From: JAIWNK01 sp964453115
GTDB taxonomy: Bacteria > Chloroflexota > Anaerolineae > Anaerolineales > Anaerolineaceae
Reading direction: 5' to 3'
Assembly: GCA_964453115.1 (NCBI GenBank)
Contig: CAYVRT010000001.1
Location: 175,546 to 239,545, forward strand
Length of the DNA stretch: 64,000 bases
This document shows, one piece after another, positions 34,657 through 44,153 of the stretch; within the stretch, counting starts at the first letter, position 1; every line of letters starts with the position of its first letter. Position numbers and translations under genes: made by a program. A model generated the notes under the pieces. It worked only from the letters and a program-made list of their open reading frames with translations, was not told the DNA's origin and made no database searches.

Positions 34657-35444
34657 CCCAAAAAGACTATTTGTGGCTGCAAATTTCCTCTATGCCTTAC
34701 TTTCGTGGGCTGCTGCGAGCGGTGGAGGGGCGTTTCTATGAGGGCATGGAACTTCCCTCGCCGACGCTTGACCTTGGCTGCGGGGATGGGCATTTTGCTA
34801 GTGTGACCTTTCCACGGAAGCTGGAAGTTGGGCTTGACCCATGGACTGGGCCGCTGCATGAGGCAGAGCAGCGTGGCTGTTATGAGAAGACGGTGCAAAG
34901 CGAGGGTGCACACATCCCGTTCCCAGATGCGCATTTTGGCAGCGCACTGAGTAATTCTGTGCTGGAACATATTCCCGATTTGGATCCGGTGCTGTCAGAA
35001 GTGGCGCGGGTGCTGCGTCCGGGTGCTTTGTTTGTTTTTTGTGTGCCAAACCATCAATTTGACCCGCAGTTGAGCGTGGCGCAGACCCTGGAGCGATTGG
35101 GGTTGAAGCGGATGGCCGCAGCCTATCGGCGCTTCTTTGACCGAATTGCCCGACACCAACACCTCGATTCGCCGGAGGTCTGGGCAGAGCGTTTGGACCG
35201 GGCAGGGTTTTCTGTGGTTCGCTGGTGGCATTATTTTTCCCCGCAGGCACTGGCGGTTCTGGAATGGGGCCATGTGTTTGGCCTGCCTTCTCTGGTAGCT
35301 CGCAAGCTCACTGGGCGTTGGATCCTGGTGCCGCAGCGTTGGAACCTGGCCTGGACAGATGCCATTACTCGACCCCATTATGATGCGACTCCGGAGCATC
35401 CGAAGGGTGTTTGTACATTTTATATTGCACAAAGGAAGGGCTAA
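34653..35444 (+). CDS. SAM-dependent class I methyltransferase
   Basis: A 263-residue protein. SAM motif I is LDLGCGDGHFAS; FPDAHFGSALSNSVLEHI and VARVLRPGALFVF are the following Methyltransf_11-type motifs. The region after residue 150 probably holds the acceptor site. In this glycan-gene context the substrate may be a sugar or lipid carrier, but this is inference. It overlaps the GT4 gene by 4 bases and is directly followed by the FkbM-family gene. Confidence 0.85.
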   Translation: MTQKDYLWLQISSMPYFRGLLRAVEGRFYEGMELPSPTLDLGCGDGHFASVTFPRKLEVGLDPWTGPLHEAEQRGCYEKTVQSEGAHIPFPDAHFGSALSNSVLEHIPDLDPVLSEVARVLRPGALFVFCVPNHQFDPQLSVAQTLERLGLKRMAAAYRRFFDRIARHQHLDSPEVWAERLDRAGFSVVRWWHYFSPQALAVLEWGHVFGLPSLVARKLTGRWILVPQRWNLAWTDAITRPHYDATPEHPKGVCTFYIAQRKG

Positions 35445-36263
35445 ATGCGTCGCCGACCTGGCTTTTGGTGGTATTACCTGCGTTCAATGGGGCGGTTGCT
35501 GGGTGGGGTAGGCGCACCCTGGCAGATGGCGAATTTGTTTGTGTTGCGCAAAACGTTTCCGAGTGACGGGCCTGTGCTGAAGTTGCGCACACGTCCGGTG
35601 GTGCAGATGCGCGTGCGCAGTGCAATGGATGTGTGGAGTGTGAAGGAGGCATTGCTTGACCGATTTTATGAAACTTGCGGTTATGCAGTGCAGCCGGGTT
35701 GGACGGTGATGGATATTGGAGCAGGAATTGGCGAATTTACCTTGTTTGCTGCTCAGCAAGGCGCTGGACGAGTGCTTGCCTTTGAGCCGTTTCCGCAATC
35801 GTTTGCGCTTTTGCAGCAAAACATTGCTATGAATAAGGCAGCAAGAGTGGATGCATTCGCTGTGGCTATTGGCAGTAAGAGCGGTGAACTGGTGCTTGAC
35901 CTTTCAGGTGGCGAACCATTGCAGTTTCAGAGTGGGGTTGGTGGGACTGCTGGTGCAACCGAGCAATTGCGGGTGCCATGCTGGTCGCTGGCTGAGGTGT
36001 TTGAGCGGATGGGGATGGAGCGTTGTGATTTGTTGAAACTGGATTGCGAGGGTGCTGAGTATGATATTTTGATGCGCTCTGACCCAATTTTGCTGCAACG
36101 GGTTGACCGTCTGGTGATGGAATATCATGATGGTGTGGCAGATTATCAGCACATGGATTTGAGCCGCTATTTGCAGGAACAGGGATTTGTGGTGGAAGTT
36201 TTTGCAAACCCGGTCTATGAGGAGATTGGGTATCTACGGGCGGCGCGTAATAAGGGAGGGTGA
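35445..36263 (+). CDS. FkbM-family methyltransferase
   Basis: A 272-residue protein with the FkbM pattern: MDIGAGIGEFTLFA (SAM motif), GAGRVLAFEPFPQSF, and the later LLKLDCEGAEYDIL signature. FkbM enzymes O-methylate glycans, glycolipids and natural products. Its ATG directly follows the previous stop. Two consecutive methyltransferases next to a GT4 suggest methylated sugars in a surface polymer. Confidence 0.88.
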   Translation: MRRRPGFWWYYLRSMGRLLGGVGAPWQMANLFVLRKTFPSDGPVLKLRTRPVVQMRVRSAMDVWSVKEALLDRFYETCGYAVQPGWTVMDIGAGIGEFTLFAAQQGAGRVLAFEPFPQSFALLQQNIAMNKAARVDAFAVAIGSKSGELVLDLSGGEPLQFQSGVGGTAGATEQLRVPCWSLAEVFERMGMERCDLLKLDCEGAEYDILMRSDPILLQRVDRLVMEYHDGVADYQHMDLSRYLQEQGFVVEVFANPVYEEIGYLRAARNKGG

Positions 36264-36267
36264 GGCA

Positions 36268-38481
36268 ATGATGAACCCCGAGCCCAGTGTTCTTGATTTT
36301 GTCAAAGCATGGTTGCGTGGCAAGCGGTTGCAGGTGCCGGAGACGGAAGATGTGGATGTGCCTGTGGTTGAGGAAACTGGCCCCTTGCCGCCGTCACTGC
36401 CACTGCGTTCTATTCCATGGCGCACTTTGCTGGCCTTGCTGATGGCGCTGGTGGCGCAGTTCTCTCTTGAGCCGCGCCCGAATCGCACAACGCTGTGGGG
36501 GGTATTGGGATATGCGCTGGCCGGGTTGTTGGTGTTGTGGGGCTGGCTGGCAAAGGAATTTGATCTGCCTGCTCATTTGAAGGTGACATTCCATTGGTCG
36601 CCGGATGAAGAAGAGACCAATGAGCGGATGCCATTCACCCGGATGGTGTGGATTGGTGGAGCGGTTTTATTTTCAGCGTTGGCTTTGCTTGCATTTGGCG
36701 ATCGGGCGGCCAATCGGTATGTCTTTAATTCAACCAATTTGGTCTTATGGGCAGCGGCCATGATTTGTGCCTTGGGGGCACTCTGGCAATCAGGGCAGCG
36801 ACCGGGCGACTGGCTGCGGCAGACCTGGCAAACGCTGCGGCGCGGGCAATGGAAATTTCAGCTTTCCTGGCATTCGCTGTTGTGGTTGGTGGTGCTGGGG
36901 GTGGCGGTTTTCTTTCGCTTTTATCGTTTACAAAGCGTGCCTTCTGAAATGGTCAGCGATCATGCTGAGAAGTTGTTGGATGTTTATGATGTGTTGAGCG
37001 GGCAATTCAATACATATTTTCCGCGTAATACTGGGCGAGAGTTTTTTCAGTTTTACTGGACGGCGTTGATTGTGTTGTTGTTTGGACAGGGGGTGAGTTT
37101 CCTGAGCCTTAAGCTTGGGACGGTCATTTTGGGGGTTCTGACTTTGCCCTACCTCTACCTGATTGGCAAGGAACTGGGCAGCAAACGGCTTGGTTTGTTG
37201 GCGATGGGTTTTGCTGGAATTGCCTATTGGCCAAACCTGATTTCACGCATTGCATTGCGTTTTACACTTTACCCGTTTTTCTATGCGCCGACTTTGTATT
37301 ACTTTTTGCGTGGGATGCGGCGGATGCGGCGGAGTGACTTTATTTGGTCGGGCTTTTTCCTGGGGCTGGGGCTGCATGGCTATTCTCCGTTCCGTGTGGT
37401 ACCGATTCTTTTGGCAGTGGGCGTGGTGCTTTACTGGCTGCACTTGCGCCGTTTGGCAAAAGTGGAGGATGCAGAGCGTTCGCCAGAGGTGGTGAAGGGG
37501 GTGGTTCGTATTGCTCGCCGTGAGACCTGGCTGGGGCTGGTGGCCTTGGCCGTGGTTTCCTTCATCTTGTTCCTGCCTTTGCTGCGATACACGATGGATA
37601 ACCCGGATATGGTTGCTTTCCGAGCTTTGACGCGTCTTGGTGATGCTGAGCAGCCTTTGCAAGGCAGCCCGTGGTTGATTTTTTTGAGCAATTTCTGGCG
37701 GGCGATGACGATGTTTGCCTGGGATAATGGGGAGGTTTGGGTTATTTCAATTACGCACCGCCCAATTCTGGATGCCATTTCGGGGGCGTTATTTCACTTG
37801 GGAGCATTGTTGCTGCTGGCGCGCTATTTGCGGCACAGGCACTGGGCCGATGGCTTCATGTTGCTTTCACTGCCGGTGTTGTTGATGCCTTCCATTTTGT
37901 CACTGGCTTTTCCAGGTGAAAACCCATGTCTGAACCGTACAGCAGCGGCGATTATCCCTGCCTTTTTATTTGTGGGCTACGCGCTTGAGGCAGTGATGGA
38001 TGCATTGGAACGCACCTGGATGGTTTGGGGAAAGCGATTGGCGTGGTTGTTGGCGGCGGTGTTGTTTGTGCTATCTTCGTTGCAGAACTATGATATGGTC
38101 TTTAACCAATATGCTAAGATCTATGATGCCTCAGCCTGGAACACTTCAGATATGGGGGAGGTGGCGCGAGCCTTTTCGGATTCGGTGGGCAGCACAGACA
38201 CAACATATTTGGTGGCTTATCCACACTGGGCCGACTCGCGTCTGATTGGGATTGCGTCTGGGTATCCAACTAAGGATTATGCACTGTGGCCGGAGCAGTT
38301 TGTGGACACATTGGCTGACCCGCGTGCCAAGTTATTCATTCTCAATTCAAACGACATGGTAGATGCGGCAACCTTGCGCGAATTGTATCCGCAGGGTGTA
38401 CTATATAATTATGATGCGCCAGTGGAGGGCAAAGATTTTATGCTGTTCTTTGTGCCGCCCGATGTGAACGTGCAGCCTTAG
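36268..38481 (+). CDS. GT-C (family 39-like) membrane glycosyltransferase
   Basis: A 737-residue protein with a cytoplasmic N-terminus (to about residue 45) and about a dozen membrane helices. The first extracytoplasmic loop contains PSEMVSDHAEKLLDVYDV, where acidic residues take the place of the DE catalytic region of ArnT/PMT enzymes, followed by GREFFQFYWTALIVLLFG. Such enzymes use polyprenyl-phosphate sugars outside the membrane. The C-terminal soluble part (about 610-737) includes TYLVAYPHWADSRL. GGAGGG precedes the tandem ATGs at 36268 and 36271; either may be used. Confidence 0.82.
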   Translation: MMNPEPSVLDFVKAWLRGKRLQVPETEDVDVPVVEETGPLPPSLPLRSIPWRTLLALLMALVAQFSLEPRPNRTTLWGVLGYALAGLLVLWGWLAKEFDLPAHLKVTFHWSPDEEETNERMPFTRMVWIGGAVLFSALALLAFGDRAANRYVFNSTNLVLWAAAMICALGALWQSGQRPGDWLRQTWQTLRRGQWKFQLSWHSLLWLVVLGVAVFFRFYRLQSVPSEMVSDHAEKLLDVYDVLSGQFNTYFPRNTGREFFQFYWTALIVLLFGQGVSFLSLKLGTVILGVLTLPYLYLIGKELGSKRLGLLAMGFAGIAYWPNLISRIALRFTLYPFFYAPTLYYFLRGMRRMRRSDFIWSGFFLGLGLHGYSPFRVVPILLAVGVVLYWLHLRRLAKVEDAERSPEVVKGVVRIARRETWLGLVALAVVSFILFLPLLRYTMDNPDMVAFRALTRLGDAEQPLQGSPWLIFLSNFWRAMTMFAWDNGEVWVISITHRPILDAISGALFHLGALLLLARYLRHRHWADGFMLLSLPVLLMPSILSLAFPGENPCLNRTAAAIIPAFLFVGYALEAVMDALERTWMVWGKRLAWLLAAVLFVLSSLQNYDMVFNQYAKIYDASAWNTSDMGEVARAFSDSVGSTDTTYLVAYPHWADSRLIGIASGYPTKDYALWPEQFVDTLADPRAKLFILNSNDMVDAATLRELYPQGVLYNYDAPVEGKDFMLFFVPPDVNVQP

Positions 38482-38490
38482 GAGCCAATC

Positions 38491-41400
38491 ATGGATGATC
38501 TCGAGCTGAACCAACCGATTGTGGAGAAAAAGCCAACTGCAAAACTCTGGCATAGTGAGGCATGGGCTTATGTGCTGTTGGTATTGATTTTGGTGCTGGG
38601 TGCTTATTTCCGCTTTACGGGCGTGGATTGGGACGAGGGACAGCACGTTCATCCGGATGAGCGCTTCTTGACGATGGTGGTGGACGCACTTCAGCCGGTG
38701 CCATTGAGCCAATATTTCAATACGGCTAGCTCGACGCTTAACCCAAACAATGTCGGTTATGGTTTTTTTGTCTATGGCACATTGCCGCTTTTCATTGTGC
38801 GCTATATGGCTGGTTGGTTCGATATGACCGGTTACGGACAAATTTATTTGATGGGGCGCATGCTTTCGGGGGCAGCGGACTTTTTGACGGTGATGATGGC
38901 ATTTTTGATTGCAATGCGCTTGTATCGAAAAACCAGGTTGGGGGTGCTGGTGCTGGCTTTAGAAGCGGCAGCAGTATTGCAGATTCAGCTATCGCATTTC
39001 TTTACAGTAGATACGTTTTCAAACTTCTTTACCTACGTGGCGATTTATTTTGCGGTTGTCATTTTGACGATGCCGCGGACGGAACCGTTGGAGGAGCAAC
39101 CAGGTGGTTGGTCGTTTGTGGGCTGGCTGCAAATGACGGGGCCATATGTGGGCTTTGGAGTGGCGTTGGGAATGGCGGCGGCTTCCAAAATTAACACTGC
39201 ACCGGTGGCCTTGGTGCTGCCTTTGGCAATTCTTTTGCGTCTGAGTGATGATTGGCGTGGCCGTTGGGATGCTCGGCTGCGGCGGCTGGTGATGAATGGG
39301 GTGTTGTATGTGATGCTGGCTGCAATTATCTCGTTGCTGGTTTTCCGCGTTTTCCAGCCCTATGCCTTTAGTGGACCAGGTTTTCTTGGGTTAAAAATTA
39401 ATCAGGATTGGGTGGCGGATTTGAAGGAACTGCGAGCTCAAAGCACCGGTGATGTAGACTTTCCACCTGGTTTGCAGTGGGCGCGCCGTCCGGTCTGGTT
39501 TGGATGGCAAAACCTGACTCTTTGGGGGCTGGGGTTGCCGCTGGGGTTGGTGGCCTGGGCTGCGTTTTTGTGGATGGGCTGGCGGATTCTGCGCGGGGAG
39601 TGGCGGGTACACTTGCTGCTTTGGGTCTGGACGGCGATTTATTTCTTGTGGCAGGGGACGGGGTTTGTGAGCAGCATGCGCTATTTGCTGCCGATTTATC
39701 CGTCGTTGGCAATTTTTGCAGCCTGGGGATTATTACGGTTGTGGGAAGCGGCGATTGGGGCGGGGCGGCGACAATGGCTCTGGCGTGGGCTGAGCCTGGC
39801 GGCAATGATTTTGGTTGTGGGTGGCACGGTGGCATGGGCGTTTGCCTTCACGCGCATTTATCATCGGCCTGAGAGCCGGGTGGCTGCTAGCGCCTGGATG
39901 TATCAGAATGTGCCGGGGCCGGTGACTTTGGAACTGGAAACCGCAGATGGCCGCCTGGTGAATTTGCCGCTGCCTTTGCCTGCGGGGCAATTGGTCTCGG
40001 CAGATGCGCCATTGCGCATTGCCTTCCATCCAGCCTATGCCGGGATTGTGACACAAGTTGAGCCTGGGATTGCGATGAACCTGGGCGTAAACGAAACAGT
40101 GACGATGGCGGTTACAATTTTTGAGGAAACGCCAGAGGGCGAGACAGCAATTGCCTACGGTCTTTTAACGGATCCTTTTGCACCGTCAGAAAATTCGATG
40201 GTGGTTTCCTTCGAGGCGCCAGTTTCGTTGCAGCCCGAAATGCACTATGTTCTGGAAGTGCAGATGATTGAGCCGCAAGCTAATTTGCGTTTGCGCGGTA
40301 GCCCGGTGCTGATTTTTCAGACGGCGAAGGGGGCGCGGCGACAGGCATTGCCCGAAATTGTGCAAACGGTGCGGCCGGATACAGATGTGTTGCTGCCTGG
40401 TTTTCGCGTGCCGGAGAATGCTACGTTGAAACGTGTGACCTTGAACCGGGTGGTGGATTGGACGGCGAATGAGCAGCAGAAAACTCTGGAATTGGTGATT
40501 GCCCGACCCGGTCAGGAGGATAGCCCGCTGGTGCAGGTGTTGACGACGGCCGAATTTGACACACAGAGCGATGCGCGGGGTGAACCCTATTCCCTACTTT
40601 TGCAGCCGGGCGTGGCGCTTGCGGCAGATGAGACCTATATACTGCGGCTGCGGATGACCGAGGGAGATGGGGCGTTGGCGGTCTATGGCGTGAAGCCGAC
40701 CGTGGAAACAACCTGGGATATGACCATTCCATTTGATTTGGGGTTTGGCAACCCATTTGATATCTGGTGGGGAATCTATCGCACTGATTTGAATCTGGAA
40801 TTGTATTGGGATGATAACCAACCCAAGACAGAACGAATGCTGGGAATTTTGGATCAGGCAGATTATATTCTCTCCAGCACCAATCGCGTTTGGGGAACGG
40901 TACCGCGCGTTCCAGAGCGATACCCGGTTAGTACTGAATTCTACCGTCAATTGTTGGGCTGCCCGCCAGAGAAGGATGTGGTGTGGTGCTACAATGTAGC
41001 GGAAGTTGGTACCTTTCAGGGGCAGCTTGGGTTTGACTTGGTATATGTTGGTACGTCGTATCCCAATTTGGGTCCAATACGTTTCAATACACAGTTTGCT
41101 GAGGAGGCATTTTCGGTCTACGATCATGCCAAGGTGATGATCTTCCGCAAGAATGCTACATATGATGCGGAACGTGTTCGGATGATTTTGGAAGCTGTGG
41201 ATGTTTCGGTGGCTGTGCATTTGACGCCGCGTCAGGCGGGGGCTTATAAGGGCAATTTGCAGCTTTCATTGCAACGCTGGGCGCAGCAATTGCAAAGCGG
41301 CAGTTGGGCGCAATTATTCAATACCAATGCGCTGTACAATCGCTATCCTTTTTTTGCGCTGGTGCTGTGGTATGTAGCTTTGAGTTTGCTGGGCTGGGGT

Positions 41401-43800
41401 GTATATCCGCTGGTGCGGCTGGCACTGGGAGGGTTGCCAGATCATGGCTATCCGTTTATCAAGCTGGTGGCAATGTTGTTGCTTGCATGGCTGAGCTGGA
41501 TGGCAGGGTCTCTCGGACTTCCGGTGACGCGTGGGATGCTTAGTTTAGTTGTGCTGATAATCTTGCTGCTGAATGGCGGGCTTTTTTGGCTACAGCGCAA
41601 AGAACTGGCCCTGGAATGGAAACAACGACGCGGATATTGGTTGCGGGTGGAACTGATCTTTTTGGCTTTTTTCCTGGCCTTTGTGCTGGTGCGGGTGGCA
41701 AACCCGGACCTGTGGCATCCTTACAAAGGCGGCGAGAAACCAATGGATTTTTCTTACTTCAACGCAGTTCTAAAAAGTGCGCAATTTCCGCCTTATGATC
41801 CCTGGTATGCCGGTGGGTATATTAACTATTATTACTATGGGTTTGTGATAGTTGGAATGCTGGTTAAGTGGCTGGGAATTGTTCCGGCAATTGCTTATAA
41901 TTTGATTCTGCCAACGTTGTTTGCGATGTTGTGCATGGGGGCGTTTAGCCTTGTTTGGAATTTGGTGTGGAGCGCAAACCGTGTGGAAGAAGAGATTGGT
42001 GCTTTGCAGCCGAACCGTTGGCTGGAGGGGCGCTTTTACCGGGTTGGATTGTGGGGGGCGGGGTTGCTGGCTGTGATTGGTAACCTTGGCACAGTGCGCA
42101 TGATCTGGCATGGTTTTCAGCGTTTGGCGCTGCCGGCTGGGGTAATGATGGAGGATGGAAATTTCCTGGAGCGCTGGGTGTGGAGTTTTCAGGGTTTTGT
42201 GCGTTTTTTGGGTGGACAGAATCTGCCATATGGTTGGGGAGATTGGTATTGGGTTCCAAGCCGCGCTCTGCCCGGCAACAATATCACCGAGTTTCCAATG
42301 TTCACTTTCCTATATGCGGATTTGCACGCGCATATGATTGCTCTGCCAATTACAGTGCTGGTGCTGGGGTGGATTTTGGGGATTTTGCTCGACCGCTGGC
42401 AATGGCGGGTTGTGACTCAGCGGCGCTGGCTGGCGGCAGGGGCGGCTTTTCTGTTGGGAGGATTGGCGATTGGCGCACTGCGTCCAACCAATACCTGGGA
42501 TTTGCCAACCTATTTGGTGTTGGCTGTTCTGACAATGGGGTATGTAATTTTGCGTAATGCAGACTGGCCGGTTATTTGGCGCAAGGATGAACGCATGTTG
42601 GGGCGTTTGTTGACGCTGCTGTTTGCGGCAGGTTTGCTGGTGGGGCTGGCGTTGGTGATGTATGCGCCATTTGGACGTTGGTATCAGCAGGGATATGGCA
42701 GCATTGCAGTCTGGAAAGAACCAGAACAGGCCCCCTTCTGGTCTTATATGACGCATTGGGGAGTTTTCTTGTTCATCTTGGTCTCGTGGCTGTGGTATGA
42801 GACGTTGGACTGGATGGCAAAAACGCCGCTTTCGGCATTGCGGAAGTTTAAGCCCTATGCTTCAACGATTGCTTTTTGGGTTGGTTTTGGATTGTTGATG
42901 CTATTGGTTTCGGTGATCGTAATTTCGCTGCAAAAGGTGACTTTTGCCTGGCTGGCGCTGCCGGTAGCGCTGTGGGCTGGCTTGTTGATGCTGCGCTCCA
43001 ATCAACCCGATGCCAAGCGGCTGGTTCTTTTCCTGGTTGGGACGGGCTTGGTGATTACGCTGTTTGTGGAGCTGTTTGTGTTGGTGGGGGATATTAACCG
43101 CATGAACACGGTTTTTAAGTTTTACTTGCAAGTTTGGACGATGTTTGCTGTTGCTTCGGCAGCGGCTTTGGGTTGGATGCTGCCAGGGGTGGCACATGTG
43201 TGGGGGCGGGTGAGTTGTGCGGCGTGGCGGGTGGTGTTGGTGCTGTTGGTTGGCAGCGGGTTGCTCTTCCCATTGTTGGGTGGGGCAGATAAGATGCGTG
43301 ACCGAATGAGTGCTCTTGCGCCGCATACGCTGGATGGCATGGCGTATATGCAGACTTCGTTCTACAATGAGAATGGACTGAATATGGAACTGGATCAGGA
43401 TTACCGTGCCATTCGTTGGATGCAGGAGAACGTGGCTGGATCGCCCGTGATTGTTGAAGGTAAAACGGGAGAATATCGCTGGGGGACGCGCTTTACCATC
43501 TATACCGGGTTGCCGGGAGTGGTAGGTTGGAACTGGCATCAGATTCAGCAGCGCAATCAAATGCCTTCTGTCTTGGTGACTGGTAGGATTGAAGAAATCA
43601 GTTCGTTCTATTTGACAAACGACCGCGAGCAGGCCAAAACCTTCCTCGATCAGTATGATGTGGGGTATGTGGTGGTGGGTCAGCTAGAACATGCCATGTA
43701 TCCAGGGGCTGGACTGGATAAATTTGAACAGCTGGATGGCGATTTGTGGCGCGAGGTGTTTCGGTACAAGGAAACTGTTTTGTATGAGGTGATTCGATGA
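38491..43800 (+). CDS. Giant membrane protein: GT-C glycosyltransferase fused to YYY (DUF2298) domain
   Basis: A 1769-residue protein, the largest in the window. The N-terminal half (about 1-480) is a GT39-like polytopic domain with HVHPDERFLTMVV as acidic catalytic-loop candidate. A long soluble beta-rich section (about 480-890) follows. The C-terminal half (about 930-1769) is a second polytopic domain with SAQFPPYDPWYAGGYINYYY, the hallmark of the Chlor_Arch_YYY family, and a soluble tail ending near YVVVGQLEHAMYP. The second half is a paralogue of the 44147-46699 product. It is probably a polyprenyl-linked sugar transferase pair in one chain. SD AGGAG; the stop overlaps the next ATG (ATGA). 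Confidence 0.82.
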   Translation: MDDLELNQPIVEKKPTAKLWHSEAWAYVLLVLILVLGAYFRFTGVDWDEGQHVHPDERFLTMVVDALQPVPLSQYFNTASSTLNPNNVGYGFFVYGTLPLFIVRYMAGWFDMTGYGQIYLMGRMLSGAADFLTVMMAFLIAMRLYRKTRLGVLVLALEAAAVLQIQLSHFFTVDTFSNFFTYVAIYFAVVILTMPRTEPLEEQPGGWSFVGWLQMTGPYVGFGVALGMAAASKINTAPVALVLPLAILLRLSDDWRGRWDARLRRLVMNGVLYVMLAAIISLLVFRVFQPYAFSGPGFLGLKINQDWVADLKELRAQSTGDVDFPPGLQWARRPVWFGWQNLTLWGLGLPLGLVAWAAFLWMGWRILRGEWRVHLLLWVWTAIYFLWQGTGFVSSMRYLLPIYPSLAIFAAWGLLRLWEAAIGAGRRQWLWRGLSLAAMILVVGGTVAWAFAFTRIYHRPESRVAASAWMYQNVPGPVTLELETADGRLVNLPLPLPAGQLVSADAPLRIAFHPAYAGIVTQVEPGIAMNLGVNETVTMAVTIFEETPEGETAIAYGLLTDPFAPSENSMVVSFEAPVSLQPEMHYVLEVQMIEPQANLRLRGSPVLIFQTAKGARRQALPEIVQTVRPDTDVLLPGFRVPENATLKRVTLNRVVDWTANEQQKTLELVIARPGQEDSPLVQVLTTAEFDTQSDARGEPYSLLLQPGVALAADETYILRLRMTEGDGALAVYGVKPTVETTWDMTIPFDLGFGNPFDIWWGIYRTDLNLELYWDDNQPKTERMLGILDQADYILSSTNRVWGTVPRVPERYPVSTEFYRQLLGCPPEKDVVWCYNVAEVGTFQGQLGFDLVYVGTSYPNLGPIRFNTQFAEEAFSVYDHAKVMIFRKNATYDAERVRMILEAVDVSVAVHLTPRQAGAYKGNLQLSLQRWAQQLQSGSWAQLFNTNALYNRYPFFALVLWYVALSLLGWGVYPLVRLALGGLPDHGYPFIKLVAMLLLAWLSWMAGSLGLPVTRGMLSLVVLIILLLNGGLFWLQRKELALEWKQRRGYWLRVELIFLAFFLAFVLVRVANPDLWHPYKGGEKPMDFSYFNAVLKSAQFPPYDPWYAGGYINYYYYGFVIVGMLVKWLGIVPAIAYNLILPTLFAMLCMGAFSLVWNLVWSANRVEEEIGALQPNRWLEGRFYRVGLWGAGLLAVIGNLGTVRMIWHGFQRLALPAGVMMEDGNFLERWVWSFQGFVRFLGGQNLPYGWGDWYWVPSRALPGNNITEFPMFTFLYADLHAHMIALPITVLVLGWILGILLDRWQWRVVTQRRWLAAGAAFLLGGLAIGALRPTNTWDLPTYLVLAVLTMGYVILRNADWPVIWRKDERMLGRLLTLLFAAGLLVGLALVMYAPFGRWYQQGYGSIAVWKEPEQAPFWSYMTHWGVFLFILVSWLWYETLDWMAKTPLSALRKFKPYASTIAFWVGFGLLMLLVSVIVISLQKVTFAWLALPVALWAGLLMLRSNQPDAKRLVLFLVGTGLVITLFVELFVLVGDINRMNTVFKFYLQVWTMFAVASAAALGWMLPGVAHVWGRVSCAAWRVVLVLLVGSGLLFPLLGGADKMRDRMSALAPHTLDGMAYMQTSFYNENGLNMELDQDYRAIRWMQENVAGSPVIVEGKTGEYRWGTRFTIYTGLPGVVGWNWHQIQQRNQMPSVLVTGRIEEISSFYLTNDREQAKTFLDQYDVGYVVVGQLEHAMYPGAGLDKFEQLDGDLWREVFRYKETVLYEVIR

Positions 43801-44153
43801 TCTACCACATTGCAAGCTTGGAAGATTGGCGGAATGCATTGGCGTCTGGAACGTATAGCACCTGTTCGCTGGATTCCGAGGAGGGTTTTATTCATGCTTC
43901 GTTCAAGGATCAGGTGCTGTGGGTGGCGAACAGTTTATTTGCCGGGCAGAAAGGGTTGGTGTTGTTGAAGATTGAGCAGGCTCTTTTGCGGGCTGAGGTA
44001 CGGCTTGAAGCTGCACCAGAAGGGGAACACTTTCCGCATATTTATGGGGCGTTGAATCTGGATGCTGTGCAGGCCGCCTGGCAATTTGAGCCGGGGCCGG
44101 ACGGCCGTTTTACCTGGCCCGATTTGGGTGAGGAAGAAGGCGCATCATGCTGA
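43797..44153 (+). CDS. DUF952 family protein
   Basis: A 118-residue cytoplasmic protein matching DUF952: IYHIASLEDWRNAL at the start, DSEEGFIHASFKDQVLWVAN in the middle and EGEHFPHIYGALNLDAV near the end. The His residues in FIHAS and FPHIYG are conserved in the family, whose function is not established; an ADP-ribosyltransferase-like fold has been proposed. It overlaps both neighbouring membrane-protein genes, so it is firmly embedded in the glycan operon. Confidence 0.85.
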   Translation: MIYHIASLEDWRNALASGTYSTCSLDSEEGFIHASFKDQVLWVANSLFAGQKGLVLLKIEQALLRAEVRLEAAPEGEHFPHIYGALNLDAVQAAWQFEPGPDGRFTWPDLGEEEGASC